A stretch of 64,000 bases of DNA from Silene conica (Eukaryota; Streptophyta; Magnoliopsida; Caryophyllales; Caryophyllaceae), in assembly GCA_029255685.2 (NCBI GenBank), contig CM055312.2:51370202-51434201 (forward strand). The letters run 5' to 3'. The notes below the pieces were generated by a model, which saw only the letters and a list, made by a program, of their open reading frames with translations, was not told where the DNA came from and searched no databases. The position numbers and the translations under genes were made by a program. This document shows positions 21,661-33,238 of this stretch, in pieces (positions within the stretch are counted from its first letter, which is position 1; the number at the start of each line of letters is the position of its first letter).

Positions 21661-23115
21661 TTTGTAACACCCCCATTTATTCAGAGGCCTGCACTAGGGC
21701 TCCCCGAATAATTAAGGGTGTTACCATCTCGGTTACCCGAGGCAGTAGTCAACAAAGGAAGAAACCAGTACTTTATTAAGTGAATTTAAAAACGACAAAA
21801 GTCTCAAAGGATTACAACTGTTTATAAAGTAAATAAAACTTAAACTTGAACTTGTCGACATCTACAACTGGGCTATAACTAAACTGGTCCGGTTTGTTTC
21901 CTCTCCACCCTTCCATCATGCACAAGTCTAAACCTGTCATTCTGCTCCCCAATAAATTGGATCAACGCAGACACAAACAAAACAAAAGAAGGGTCAACAC
22001 GAGGTTGAGTAGGTAATATAATCGCAACATGAATAAACAATCACAGTATCTCCTCCAACTCCTCCATCACCACCACATCTCCAACACACCTCATCACCAA
22101 CACACACCACACCTCCCATGGCCATATCACAAGTCCCATATCACAAGACCCTTTTATCACAAGACCCGATCTCCTCGATAACAGTTCTCATTCAATCGTT
22201 ATAACATTCAATAAGGATATATATATATATACCAATCAAATACGATGTATTCATGTCAGATCACAATTACAACACAGATATTCCCCTACCTCAAGTTGCA
22301 GAAGATAAATGGCAAGTGAGCAACGGCTACTAAAAGTGTTCCACGCGGAAACCACCACCTAGACATAAATTATATAATTAATAAGGTACCCTACACTTGT
22401 AATATATCTACATCTACTTCTAGCACTTCTTAACACACGGAAACACATATAGATACTATAAATAGATCTTTCCCAAAAGACACCTTCCAAAAATAGTAAC
22501 TTCTATATTGGGAAACTTTCCAAAATTAGTAACTTCGGTTTGAAATTCAAATCATTTAAAATATGCATTAATACCATATCTTATGATAAATACCAAATCA
22601 TTTACTTTAATTCTCATAATATCCCTACTATCAAAATAATAATAATAATAGTGATAAAATAATAAAAATACTAAAGATAATAAAAATAATAAGAATAATA
22701 AGGAAAATAATAAATTAACAAAACTAATTATGTTGAAACCGACACACTAACACCACCTCTAACCGTGCCCAAACAACCCCCGCGACACCACTACTACCAC
22801 CCTAACCCGGCCTGACCAGCACCCTACTCCACCAGCTACCACCGCAGCCCCTGCCAACAGTCTCGACTCCCCACGCTAAGATGAACCAGGGCTGCAAACT
22901 GGCCTGGTTCATCACCGAACACTCTGACCCGAACAAACAGCAGCCCATCGACCACCCTCCGTAAGCCCTAACACCACCGACTCCTACATCCAACAACAGT
23001 CCCAACACCAGCCTAGTCGACACAGTGGTAACAGCGTATTGACCTCCCCCGAGTCGACGGTGTTACCACTCCCAACACCCCTGGTCACAATAACACGACA
23101 CACAAACGGCTAATA

Positions 23116-26074
23116 CACTACTACAATTAAGCACTTGGGCCACGACTAAATTCGTGGCGCAAGTACTAATTTCCCATGGCTAAAACTCTTTGTCACGGAA
23201 ATATCTTCCGTGGCCCAAGTGGCCGTGGCTAACAGATAGCCACGGGAAAAACAAGAACGTGGATAAAATTATATTTTTAGCCACAGATTCTCACGTGGCT
23301 AATAATTCCCGTGACCAAAAATTAATTCTCGTGGCCAAAATTATTCCCGTGACAAAAAAAAAAATAAAAAATAAATAAACAAAATGTAATATAATATTTT
23401 TTACTTATAATGAAAATATTTTCACATATGGAATCTTTTTTTTGGTCTAAACCGGGGAGTCCACTGTGTCGACAACGGTGTATAATCCCCTCGCCGCGGG
23501 CTCTCTCACGAAGAGGTAAACGGCTTGCCAAAGAGTTGCTCCATTTCCCATGGGTAGGAATCGAACCCCTGACCTCAGGGTTAAGGGATGAGGTGAGCAA
23601 CCACCACACTACCAAACACATTTGGTTACATATGGAATTTTGTCATGCTTTGATCCTTGCTTGGTTAGTTATCTTAACTCGTTACTTACAATCACATGTC
23701 ATTCACTTTTGCGAATCGTATATCCTCCCCAGGAGGTCACTCATCCCAAGACTACTCTCACCTGAGCACGCTTAACTGTGGAGTTCTTATGATGAGCTAC
23801 CGAAAATGAAACTTAAGCTTGTTGATATAATTAACACTTTGAAACCTTTTTAAATTATATTCATTTTTTTCTAAATTACATTCACTATTATTTTTGCGAA
23901 AAAATATTAAATGATTTACATATTTTTGCGAAAAAATATTAAATGATTTACATATTTTTGCGAAAAAAATATTATTTTTCTCAAATTACTCGAGTTTTCA
24001 ATGTTGACCTCCCGACTAATGATACTCGGGTCATTTTTTGCCCGAGTCAACAAAACCATTTTCTCCAAACTATTTAATCACATTTTCCTTATATTTTTTT
24101 CCCTAATACATTTTTTAAATTTTTTTCATTTTTCGGCATTTTTATTTTATCCATTTTTTCATATATTTTTCCACACAAATACTATTTGTAAGATCGTCGT
24201 ATTTGTAACGAAAAAACGTTTAATCACTTTTTACTAAATAATGATCACTTTTGAATAATGATTACATATGGGTATCAATGACCGAGTTTTATTACTAAAA
24301 TAATTGACCAAGACATTATTAACTCGAAAATAATCAGTTTTTGCCAAAAAACACAGAAAATATCGTTTAAATTTTTGTTTTCTCTAAATTGATTTCTTTT
24401 CATTATTCTTGATATTTCTTTTTGTCAACAATATTTCACATTATTTACACATGTAAATTTATTATTTTAATTTCCATTTTACTTTTCGGTGTGATACGCT
24501 CATTTTCAATAATTAAAATATTTTTCTATATTGATTTTTTTATATCGGTTATTTTATCAATATGTTTTTTTTCCATTTTATTCAATGATTTGTTGGAAAT
24601 CATTTTGAATTTAATTTTTTAGACTACTTTTTTTTATTTAATCATATTTTAAATCTAATTGTCTTTTCTTTTTTTTTCTCCTTAAAAACTTCCCCAATTT
24701 TTTTCCAATTAAACATCTCAAATTCAAGTTCTTGTAGAAATATTTTACAAATAAAGTTGTAAATCAATTGTCAATGAAAAGCTTATTTAACAATATATTA
24801 GTTTCAGACATCTCAATGATAAGTGTTAATAAGTTAATTATTTAATTGGACATAATTTCTCTTTAAATGTGATGCGGTCTCTAAATAATGGTATTCAATA
24901 TTATAAATTTAACAAAAAAAGAATTATAAATATATATTTGCCATGGGTGTGACATTGTTCGTGGCAAAAATGATTATTAGCCACGACTGTAACCTAAATT
25001 GTGGCGCAATTGACTTTTTGCCACGGGAAAAATTTCCCCATGGCATAATTTTTTTCTAAAATAGTGAATAAATTTTTTCCCGTGGCTAAACAAAATTTAG
25101 CCACAAATTTTAAATTCCCGTGGCATAAATCGTGGCGCAAGTGTCAATTTGTTGTAGTGTTTTTTGTCGGGCTTGTTGCGCAATTTAATAAATTGAGTAA
25201 TTGGGTAAGTAGCTTTGAAATTACAAAATTGTCATTACATAATTAAACGTATACTTAAAGTAAAGCAGCATTCAACGAAAATAAAGCAAAATAAATTGTT
25301 AAACAACAATCATTTATTCATATAATCATATTCATTTTCAAGTCAGTAGTGTTAATAAGAATAATCATAATAAATTGCAAAAATTCTCACTTGTGACAAA
25401 TTAAATGCAATAATAAGAATAATCATAATAAGATCATTTACGTCAATAGTGAAGAACATTAAGTACGAAAATTGTTCACATCTCGCAATAATACGGCGCA
25501 ATCATCTTGATGTCACAGTACACACCATGTTGCACTAATAATTTTGTGTTATTATTTGTTATCATATCAAAAATATTAGTCACGGTAAAAATCCAGCGCG
25601 TAGCTAAGAGCAATAATTAGTCACGTGTAATTTACTTGTGACAATAAATCACAATTAGCCACGGTAAGAATTCAGTGTGTGGCTAAGAGCAATATAGTCA
25701 CGGATAATTTAGCTGTGACAATAAATCATAATTAGCCACGTTAAGAATTCAGTGTGGCTAAGCACACTAATTAGTCATGGTTAACTTACCTGTGACAATA
25801 AATCATAATTAGCCACGACATTGTGGCTAAAAATAATTATTAGCCACGTTCGTGACTTGATGTGTGACTAAACGCATTTGTTAGCAACGGTCATGGCTTA
25901 ATTCGTGACTAAAAACAATTATTTGTCACGGATATATTTTCCCGTGACATAAATTTTTTTACCAATTAATTTTGAAGGAAGGGGACTTTTTTTCCCGTGA
26001 CTAAGCAAATTTAGGTCACGAATTATGAATTCCCGTGACATAAATCGTGGCGCAAGTGCCATTTTGTTGTAGTG
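23116..26074. mobile_element. Non-autonomous CACTA (En/Spm-type) transposon
   Basis: The left end CACTACTACAATTAAGC and the right end, read inward on the other strand as CACTACAACAAAATGGC, form imperfect terminal inverted repeats. Both are followed by a shared GCACTTG.GCCACGA block. The uninterrupted LTR at 15570 reads GGCTAACATAAAC. Here ATA precedes and ACA follows the insert, giving the expected 3-bp duplication with one mutated base. Many subterminal GCCACG and CGTGGC motifs occur near both ends, as in CACTA elements, where they bind transposase. The interior is very AT-rich and has no transposase ORF, so movement would need a helper. A second right-end-like terminus (TTGTTGTAGTG) lies inside at 25149-25159. 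Confidence 0.85.
23435..23627 (-). mobile_element. tRNA-derived SINE inserted in the CACTA element
   Basis: The 193-bp segment is flanked by an 11-bp direct repeat ACATATGGAAT (23424-23434 and 23628-23638). On the minus strand it begins with a box A-like TGGTAGTGTGG and a perfect box B GGTTCGATTCC (23557-23567), the internal polymerase III promoter parts of tRNA-like heads. It ends in a run of eight A next to the left repeat. Size, tail and duplication together fit a plant SINE moved by LINE enzymes. It encodes no protein. Confidence 0.85.
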
Positions 26075-26862
26075 ACATAAACACAAAACTCCGGCCACCC
26101 TATCGACTACCCCTGTACCACCGTACCCAACGCCTCTAACCACCAAGACTAACATCCCCCGACAACACCCTACTGCCAACAGAAGACCCATACAAAGACC
26201 CGTGATTAAAACCCACAGACTCGATATAAACATCGACTGAAAAACACGACTACAACTCTGATGAAACCAAAATGATAAACAGGAAAACAAAACCTTCCTG
26301 CCACCGTGACAAACACCCTTTTACGACGCATCACAGTAACCAACGACACCACTCCATCAATTTATATTCACTAAACACATGCCCTACTACGAAAAGATGT
26401 AAAAACCAAGTCAATTTAAACAACGTATAACTACAGATTTGAATGATGAAGGCAGTAACACGAATTGATGCTCAGTGGCGACATACCGAGAAGAGAGGCA
26501 AAACGAACCACCTTAACAGGGCCTACTACCACCGTGACCACCTTCTTTTCCTTCTATGCTATGACGGCTAGGGTTTTGGGTGATTGGTTTTAGATTAGAA
26601 TGGGGTTTAGGGTAGCATTAGGTCATCTAAAATAGGAGGCAGCAGAAGGTGTTTGTAAAAATATAAAAGAATCGTCATTGTGGGCTGTGCCCTAATTACG
26701 AATCCCGAGGCCCAAAACCCTACGCCCAGTGATCAGGGGTTCGAGCCCCCTTATGAACATCCAAAGATTAAAAACTATAAACCCTTAGTCCCTTGTTCGA
26801 ACCCCCACCAAGTCATATAAACGAAGCGTAATTAATTATAAATAAAAATACGGGTTATTACA

Positions 26863-27518
26863 GTTTGTTATAGAGTATTGTCTATCTTAGTATTGTTCGT
26901 CTAAGGCCTTGGACGACTCTTAGTCTGGTTTCGTAAATGGTTTGGAGTGAAAGACCCCCCGGCCGAGCAACCAGAAGGGAGACCGTCTCTCATTTCAAAT
27001 AGTTTCTGAAGTTAGTTGAGAGCCTTTGCATAAGTGATGCATGTTGATATGAAGGTTGTTGTTGATATAAATACTTCGCATGTTATAAATGTTGGAGTAT
27101 GCTGGATGCCTTATGGGTTATGTGTTATTGACAATAGGTGGCTATGAGAACTCTAGTCTCTCCCCAGTGATTGTGGTGTACATGTTTTCATGTATGTAGG
27201 TACATGACAGGTTGCTGGAGAGTTACTGAGGCTAGCGAGGGATGATCCTATCATCGCTGACATACCCGTTATCATTTAGCTAGACCTAGTTTCTTTTGGT
27301 TATACATTTGAGTGCCTGTAGGGAAGTACCATCCCAGGCTGTGTTTTGTACTTATGTTTCATACTTAGAACTATATACTTATCTATGTTTTGATCATTTC
27401 AGTTTGTATAGTTTGTTTTAATTCACCTCGTTTTATCTTGCATGTTAAAGTTTAACTTCCGCGTAAATTTTGGCATGTTTGTATATTTTATTTTTCCGCT
27501 GCGACCAGGGGTTTTACA
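26863..27518 (+). repeat. Truncated Gypsy LTR (family of the solo LTR), right part
   Basis: It starts abruptly after the end of element B and ends GGGGTTTTACA at 27518, followed by a PBS. It is similar to 6370-7005, including the GTCTAAGGCCTTGGACGACT block and the CCCCCCGG module (26947-26993). The promoter, CCGG array and hairpin parts of the LTR are absent. It is thus the 3' end of a 5' LTR. Confidence 0.8.
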
Positions 27519-27519
27519 G

Positions 27520-27538
27520 TTGGTATCAGAGCGTTATC
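27520..27538 (+). other. Primer binding site (initiator tRNA-Met)
   Basis: TTGGTATCAGAGCGTTATC lies one base after the LTR end. The following leader (CTCCCGACGCACTCATGTG) matches that of the element at 30462-39435, read on its minus strand next to 38144. Confidence 0.8.
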
Positions 27539-28327
27539 GCTCCCGACGCACTCATGTGACCCCCAAACTTAACTTGACTAATAAATCAAATAATGAATGA
27601 GAGATGGGGTAGATTTAAGGACAAGTGGTAGTCTGTTTTATGATTGCTTTGATTAGGTTCTAACGTGTTTGCTGATTGTCATTGATTTTACTTTTATGTC
27701 TTTCAATCGACGAACCATGGGCTTATCCATTTGGCGATGGAGACCGGAGTCTCTCCCGAAGATAGGAGATTTGTGCTACTGTTGGAGAATGCTTCTGAGC
27801 CTTGAAGATACTCCTCTTTCTTGTGCATCGCCTTCTTTGATAACTCCGAATGCACATCCTTCTTTTAGAATATTTGTCTATCTTACTTGAAAAGATCTTC
27901 ATATCTTTTCAACCTAACCTTGTTGCTTGCTTTCTCAAGGTGCCTTGTAGGTAATCTTCCTTTTTTGAATTTTGAGGAACTAGTCGCCGTATAACAGTAA
28001 ACCCGTGTGATGAGAAAGTTGTTATTTGAGGAAAAATTAAGAGGTATCGAGAGACATGTTTTGACGAATCAAGTGTCTAGTTGTTTATCCAATTGGGAGA
28101 GTGAAAGTGAGTGATAGGGTAGTTGCTTGAAGGTTGAGTTGTATACTTAGTAGTCGTGGAACTTTATCCTGAGCACCATGCGTAGATTGTGAAAATTTGT
28201 GGATTGAAGAGTATTGTTTAAGGAGTTAGATAAGGTACTTGAGGATACAGAACGACTTGGAAGGATAGGCTTAAGATGCTAATGATGATGAGTGGATGAG
28301 TGAAGTGAGTTAGTATCAATTAACGTG
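27539..28327 (+). other. Leader of a degraded Gypsy element, then unassigned sequence
   Basis: The first approximately 120 bp match the leader between PBS and gag of the element at 30462-39435. After about 27680 I see no similarity to its gag and no ORF above about 70 codons. It may be the interior of a non-autonomous relative or a decayed coding region. The TRIM at 28328-28882 is inserted in it. Confidence 0.5.
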
Positions 28328-28882
28328 TGTAACAACCCAACCCACCATGGTCGTAACACACCCCAAATAAGATGGGAGGTAAGCCTTTGGGCCCATTATT
28401 TGTCCTCACTTAAGCCCAAAAGCACAAGGCCTTGTTACTAAGTGGTGGGTGGAAGTTATTATAAATATATCACAAGCCTCACATTCTACCGATGTGGGAC
28501 AACTTTAATCCCATACTCTTGGGGTGTTACAAACTCCCCCACTTAAAGAACACAACGTCCTCGTTGTGCCTCAACCTTGACCGCAGTCAAGCCCAGAATC
28601 CTCCCCCGCTAGGTGGGTGACCCGGGTACTCCTGACCACAGGCTTACCACACAGTCATAGGGTCTCTCTAATACCATTTGTAACAACCCGACCCACCACG
28701 GTCGTAACACACCCCCAATAAGATGGGAGGTAAGCCTTTGTGCCCATTATTTGTCCTCACTTAAGCCCAAAAGCACAAGGCCTTGTTACTAAGTGGTGGG
28801 TGGAAGCCATTATAAATATATCACAAGCGTCACATTCTACCAATGTGGGACAACTTTAATCTCATACTCTTGGGGTGTTACA
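28328..28882 (-). mobile_element. Complete TRIM (miniature LTR retrotransposon), 555 bp
   Basis: Two direct repeats of exactly 204 bp (28328-28531 and 28679-28882) begin TGTAACAACCC and end GGGGTGTTACA. Between them are only 147 bp. On the minus strand the sequence next to the right repeat reads TGGTATTAGAGAGACCC, a near match to the initiator tRNA-Met PBS, which sets the orientation. The flanks ACGTG (28323-28327) and ACGTA (28883-28887) are a 5-bp duplication with one change. No protein is encoded. TRIMs depend on enzymes from larger elements. Confidence 0.88.
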
Positions 28883-29679
28883 ACGTAGGTGAGTGATTGA
28901 GCTGGGAAAGTCCCGTTGTTGAGGATACGAGTCATTTGCAATAATAGTCGAATACTCGAAGAATTTATGATTTCAACTTGGAGGAAGTGAATCGTTATCT
29001 GACCTTAGGCTACTTAATGGATCTTAGCGTTTTTCTATTGAAGAATCGAAGGGAACTTTGAGGATGTACCACCGGTATGTGGATAGACTAAATCGTTTGA
29101 GGAAGTGGTTCGTGAGAACCGATAATTGAATGGCTTGATTTGGGAGGTAGGAAGTGAGAACCCCGTGAGAATAGTGAGAGACCCGCACCTTGGGAGATTT
29201 CCGTAATCGTTCCTTTCATACCGCTTCTCTCCTTTCTTCTCCCTTGCTTCTCCTTCTGATCTTGGCTTCAATTTTATTGGAGTCTAGAGCCTAAGTTCCT
29301 TACCTTGTCATCTTGTTGTTCCTCGAACCGTTTTTGTATAACTCCCTCGAGAGTTGTATCATGTTTGTCCCTGAAGTTCGTATCTCATCACCTCTTCTGT
29401 GAGCCTTGTCCCTTTCATTTAGATTAGTGGCGAGGTTGACTTGTTCTTGGAGTAGTGATACATGCCTCGAGGAATGCTGGGTTTTGCGTTGTCCGAATTT
29501 GGTTGAGAAAGTTTATGATAATAATGTGAGGGCGATATTGGATAGTGTGCCATCTTGAGGGTTCCATGTTAGATGGATCGGTGTGTAAGTGATGTTTGTA
29601 GATTTTGAAGTACCATTTAAGGAATCTCGGAATGTGAATAACTAAGTCTTATGGAAACTGTAGGAGTGAAAGTTGTTAC
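28883..29679. other. Unassigned sequence to the right of the TRIM
   Basis: This is presumably the continuation of 27539-28327. It has no convincing ORF (the 78-codon one at 29035-29271 lacks any motif), no repeat structure and no RNA gene that I recognise. It ends at the LTR beginning at 29680. Confidence 0.4.
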
Positions 29680-31178
29680 TGTAACACCCCCATTTATTTA
29701 AGAGCCTTTAGCAAGACATTCTCAAACAAATAGGACTGTTACCATCTCGGAATGTCCGAGGTAGTGAATAACAAAGTAAAAACAAACCAAAGTACTTTAT
29801 ATAAAATACGATAAAATTTCAACTTTAGATATTACAACTACTACGCAAGAGTAAAATAAAGTACAACTGATGATAACATCTTAGTATGTGATCTAATTCT
29901 AAGTAGGTCCAAGCCATGTCTCACTCCTTGCCCAAGCTCCTAGTCCATCTGTCTCTGACCTGTAGAATCTACTCCCCATTCCGGATCATCGTAGGTGTAC
30001 ACGAATACACTGTCAACCTCGCGGTTGAATAGGGTAACACAATAATAAATAATGCAACAAAGATGATATGCAAATGTCATGATATGCTCGAGCTCAATCT
30101 CATTCTCAATCTCAAACTCATACCCGTGCACCAAGCCATACCGAACCTCCCGGCAGACTATAATCGGTCGTCACCGAACACCAGCTCAATAGCTGATAAG
30201 ACACCAGGCCTGGTCTGCAGAACCACCCTGGGCTTTATATCAGAACAACATCTGATTCACATCTTTCTCAGTAACCAATGCATATGTCATGCTCATGAAT
30301 GCAACAATACTTTTAATCAATCATGCTATTAAATAATAAAATGCTCATGCCAATAATAACAATTAACACTCAATCCAACCAATATCATTCTCAAGTAAAT
30401 CATGCTTAACATCCAATGCACACAACCCAACATCCATCCATAAAACATCATAGAGTATGGTTGTAAAACCCCTCGCGAAAGCGGAAATATAAACACATAA
30501 AAGTACCAAAATTGCAGCGGAATTAAAACTTTTAAAGATAAAACATGCGAGAAGTCTTAGACTGAAACGTAAACTGAAACTAAAACCAAATAGATAAGTA
30601 ACAGTACTAAGTATCAAACTGAAACATAAATAAATACATCAGCCGGGGATGGCACATCCCTACCGGCACCAAAACAAAAACAACAAAAGTCTAAGAGTCT
30701 AGCTAAGCGTAAACGGGTAAGTCAACTGATGAACGGATCATCACTCGCTAGCTCTCCTGTAACCCTGATCTCCAACCCTGCATGTACCTACATACATGAA
30801 AACATGTACGCCACAATCAGTGGGGAGTGACTAGAGTTCTCCTAGCCACCTTTTGTGACAACACGTAACACACAAAACAATACAGAATACTCCAACATAT
30901 ATCAACATGTGAAGCATAAACAACTCATTATCTGATCTCTTACTATCATGCGATTATCATGCACGACTCTCAACTAACTTCATAAACAGATAAGAAGGGG
31001 AGCCGGTTTCCCTACTGGTTACCCAGTCGGGGGGTCTTTCAATCTAATCATTTATGAAACCGAACTAAGAGTCACCCAATGCCTTGGATGATTTAACCAC
31101 AACTCATATAACAACTATAACATACTATGCATATCTGACACTGTACCATCATCAAGGCAAGCAGATACAAAACAGCAA

Positions 31179-31829
31179 GTACAAAGGTTCAGAGGCGACA
31201 TCTTAACGCATAACCTAGGTACTAAATAAATCAGCAAGTATAAAGGTTCAGAGGCGACACCTTAACGCATAACCCTAATACCAAGTTCACATCATCAAGC
31301 AAGGACTCAGAGGCGAAAACTCAACGCATGGACCGGCTATCACTGAACATTAGACTCAGAGGCGAAAACTCAACGCATGGACTAACATTCAATTCACTAA
31401 CACAAGTAAGGAACTCAGAGGCGAAAACTCAACGCATGGACCCCTACTACATCACAAGATACTAGACTCAGAGGCGAAAACTCAACGCATGTTCTAGCAC
31501 CAAACACCTGCACTCCGGGTAAGGTATGACAACCTGACTGCCCCGTCGTGCAGTTGCTCTACTCGTCAGACTCAGAGGCCAGCTTAAGGCATGTCCTGAC
31601 GCGATCACACATACATGTCTGGACTCAGAGGCGAAAACTCAACGCATGTCCCAGACACGACAAACAAACATGTATAGAACTCAGAGGCGAAAACTCAACG
31701 CATGGCTCCATACACGACAAACAAACACATATAGGGCTCAGAGGCGAAAACTCAACGCATACCCCTATACATGACAAGCAACCTACGTATTAAGTTCAGA
31801 GGCGACATCTTAACGCATAACTTAATACG
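31179..31829 (-). repeat. Array of eleven hairpins with covarying stems
   Basis: On the plus strand each unit has the core CAGAGGCGA..CTCAACGCAT (variant CAGAGGCGACATCTTAACGC). Units lie at 31179-31222, 31240-31280, 31303-31334, 31350-31385, 31406-31447, 31462-31497, 31564-31601, 31616-31657, 31671-31714, 31730-31769 and 31786-31829. GCG and CGC inside the core can pair around a 9-base loop. The bases outside the core differ from unit to unit but are complementary within a unit: CGTATTAAGTT/AACTTAATACG, TGTCTGG/CCAGACA, CGTCAG/CTGACG, TATAGGG/CCCTATA, CTAGA/TCTAG, TTAG/CTAA, AGGTT/AACCT. In the divergent seventh unit the inner stem is GCC/GGC. The array is downstream of the TATA box and would be transcribed. 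Confidence 0.9.
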
Positions 31830-32119
31830 CATCAAAACAATATCATTCAAGTCTATGAACTACTCTCTAGTTCTACCTTTAACTTCTAATCAACACTTAA
31901 TTGACCTCGAGAACTAGGATGAGGGAGAGCCGGTTTCCCTTTCGGTTGCCCGACCGGGGGGTCTCTATCCTCACTATATTCCCGAACCCAATATAATGTT
32001 GCCCATCCTCCGGGGACCTCAAATACATGTCAAGGGTACACAAAACAAGTTTCAAGTAAAACCGATAAACCGTTTGAAAGTTACGATCAAATTATGAAAA
32101 CCTCAAAATAGCCTACAGG

Positions 32120-32516
32120 GGTCCCCAGCCGGTCGGCAGGCAGCCGGTCGGCCGGCTGGTGACCACCTCAGCCTCTTCTTTCTTTTCTGAAACAAAACAC
32201 GAACTCCCAGCCGGTCGGCAGGCAGCCGGTCGGCCGGCTGGGAACTCAGCCTCCTTAAAAACTTGAAAACACGCAACGACAAAAACGCACTCCCAGCCGG
32301 CTGGCAGGCGGCCGGTCTGCCGGCTGGGACTACCCTTAAGTTTTCCAAACTACAAAATACAACACAACGCACTCCCAGCCGGCTGGCAGGCGGCCGGTCT
32401 GCCGGCTGGGAGACTTATTTCCTATGGTCTCAAAGTCTCGCGTAAAACACAAAAATATCAAGAAACGCTCTCAGCCGGTCGACCGGCGGCCGGTCGGTCG
32501 ACCGGCTCAGAGAGCC
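32120..32516 (-). repeat. Array II: five CCGG palindromes in the element C LTR
   Basis: Units begin near 32120, 32206, 32290, 32370 and 32467, with spacing of about 80-96 bp. Each has the form CCCAGCCGG...CCGGCTGGG, with an inner GGC.GCCGG part. The last one pairs AGCCGGTCGAC with GTCGACCGGCT. They resemble arrays I, III, IV and V in other elements. The spacers are AT-rich and unrelated to those of the Athila-type LTR. Confidence 0.9.
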
Positions 32517-33232
32517 TGTCGCTGAAAATCGCGTTTCCAGCCATTCGAAAAAAACTCAACAATTCAACACGGAAACTCATGAATCGATACAAGTGTTGTT
32601 TTCCCAACATTACAAATCACCAAATACTACTTCCTAACAGCACATAAATCCCAACACAATCCTCAAACGATCAATTTCAAGTATCCGTCTTAACATATGA
32701 AAAACTGAAATTAAACTTGTGAGCACATAAACATATCTTGGATCATGAATTCATCACATAAACAACATCCTAATCATGATACTAAGTCCAATAATCATAG
32801 AGCTTGAATAAAATCAGAAGAACAAACATCAAAAACACCAAGCATGCTAATATACACAATAAAGGCCGAGTTATCTCATTATCGTCACCTTTAAGCTTAT
32901 TCCGGCGACTGATCCTCCTCAACCACGTAAGAGTCCACGTCGGGATTGTCGAGACCAACTCCTACAACAAAGAAAACGATTTAAAAACACTAAAAACGAG
33001 TTAAAGGCAAAACAGCCTATTTTTCGAAGTCGACAAAATGAAAAATGAAAGTGATGGATGATTAGGAAATCGAACAAGGATTCCGAAAATGCTCTTACTT
33101 TTGCGATTCGATGAACGGATGATGAAGATCTTTGCAAAAGAAGGAGATAAGAATGGAGGTTTTGTGATAAGTTTGTTTTACAGTGGAAAATGAGATGTTG
33201 AGGATGAAGGGGTTATTATGTCGACATAAGGG

Positions 33233-33238
33233 TTTATA
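33233..33238 (-). promoter_or_regulatory. TATA box of the element C LTR
   Basis: On the minus strand the sequence CTTATAAACC lies about 250 bp inside the LTR. It is missing from the 5' LTR at 38158-39435 because of the 1,750-bp deletion there. Its role is inferred from position and sequence. Confidence 0.5.

Larger units (their letters stand above)
16365..26862 (-). mobile_element. Gypsy element B (chromovirus type), minus strand, with CACTA insertion in its 5' LTR
   Basis: The interior of 5.3 kb has the order Gag-protease-RT-RNase H-integrase with a chromodomain-like tail, which is the Ty3/Gypsy order. The polypurine tract is at 16365-16381, the PBS at 21649-21660, and the 5' LTR at 21663-26862 split by a DNA transposon. 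All coding parts lie in one frame, interrupted by two TGA codons. The 3' LTR is the shared, damaged one at 15331-16364. Since both flanks are compound, no target-site duplication can be given. Confidence 0.9.
21663..26862 (-). repeat. 5' LTR of Gypsy element B, split by a CACTA element
   Basis: It runs from TGTAACACCCCC (21663) to GGTTATTACA (26862). Without the inserted 23116-26074 and its duplicated bases it is about 2.2 kb and matches the two LTR halves found in element A. It is the right boundary of the tandem pair. Confidence 0.88.

Noticed and set aside
23116..26074. Hidden transposase gene in the CACTA element
   Set aside because: All frames in the interior are short and AT-rich with no transposase motif. 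The element appears non-autonomous.
31179..31829. Possible CRISPR array (regular conserved repeat with variable spacers)
   Set aside because: It lies inside a plant retrotransposon LTR, the repeats are imperfect and unevenly spaced, and the variable parts pair across each repeat instead of being independent spacers. No cas genes are present.
31179..31829. Hammerhead ribozyme or retrozyme motif, because of CGAAA in each unit
   Set aside because: The required CTGANGA core is not found at the right distance in the units on the strand examined, so the ribozyme fold cannot form.
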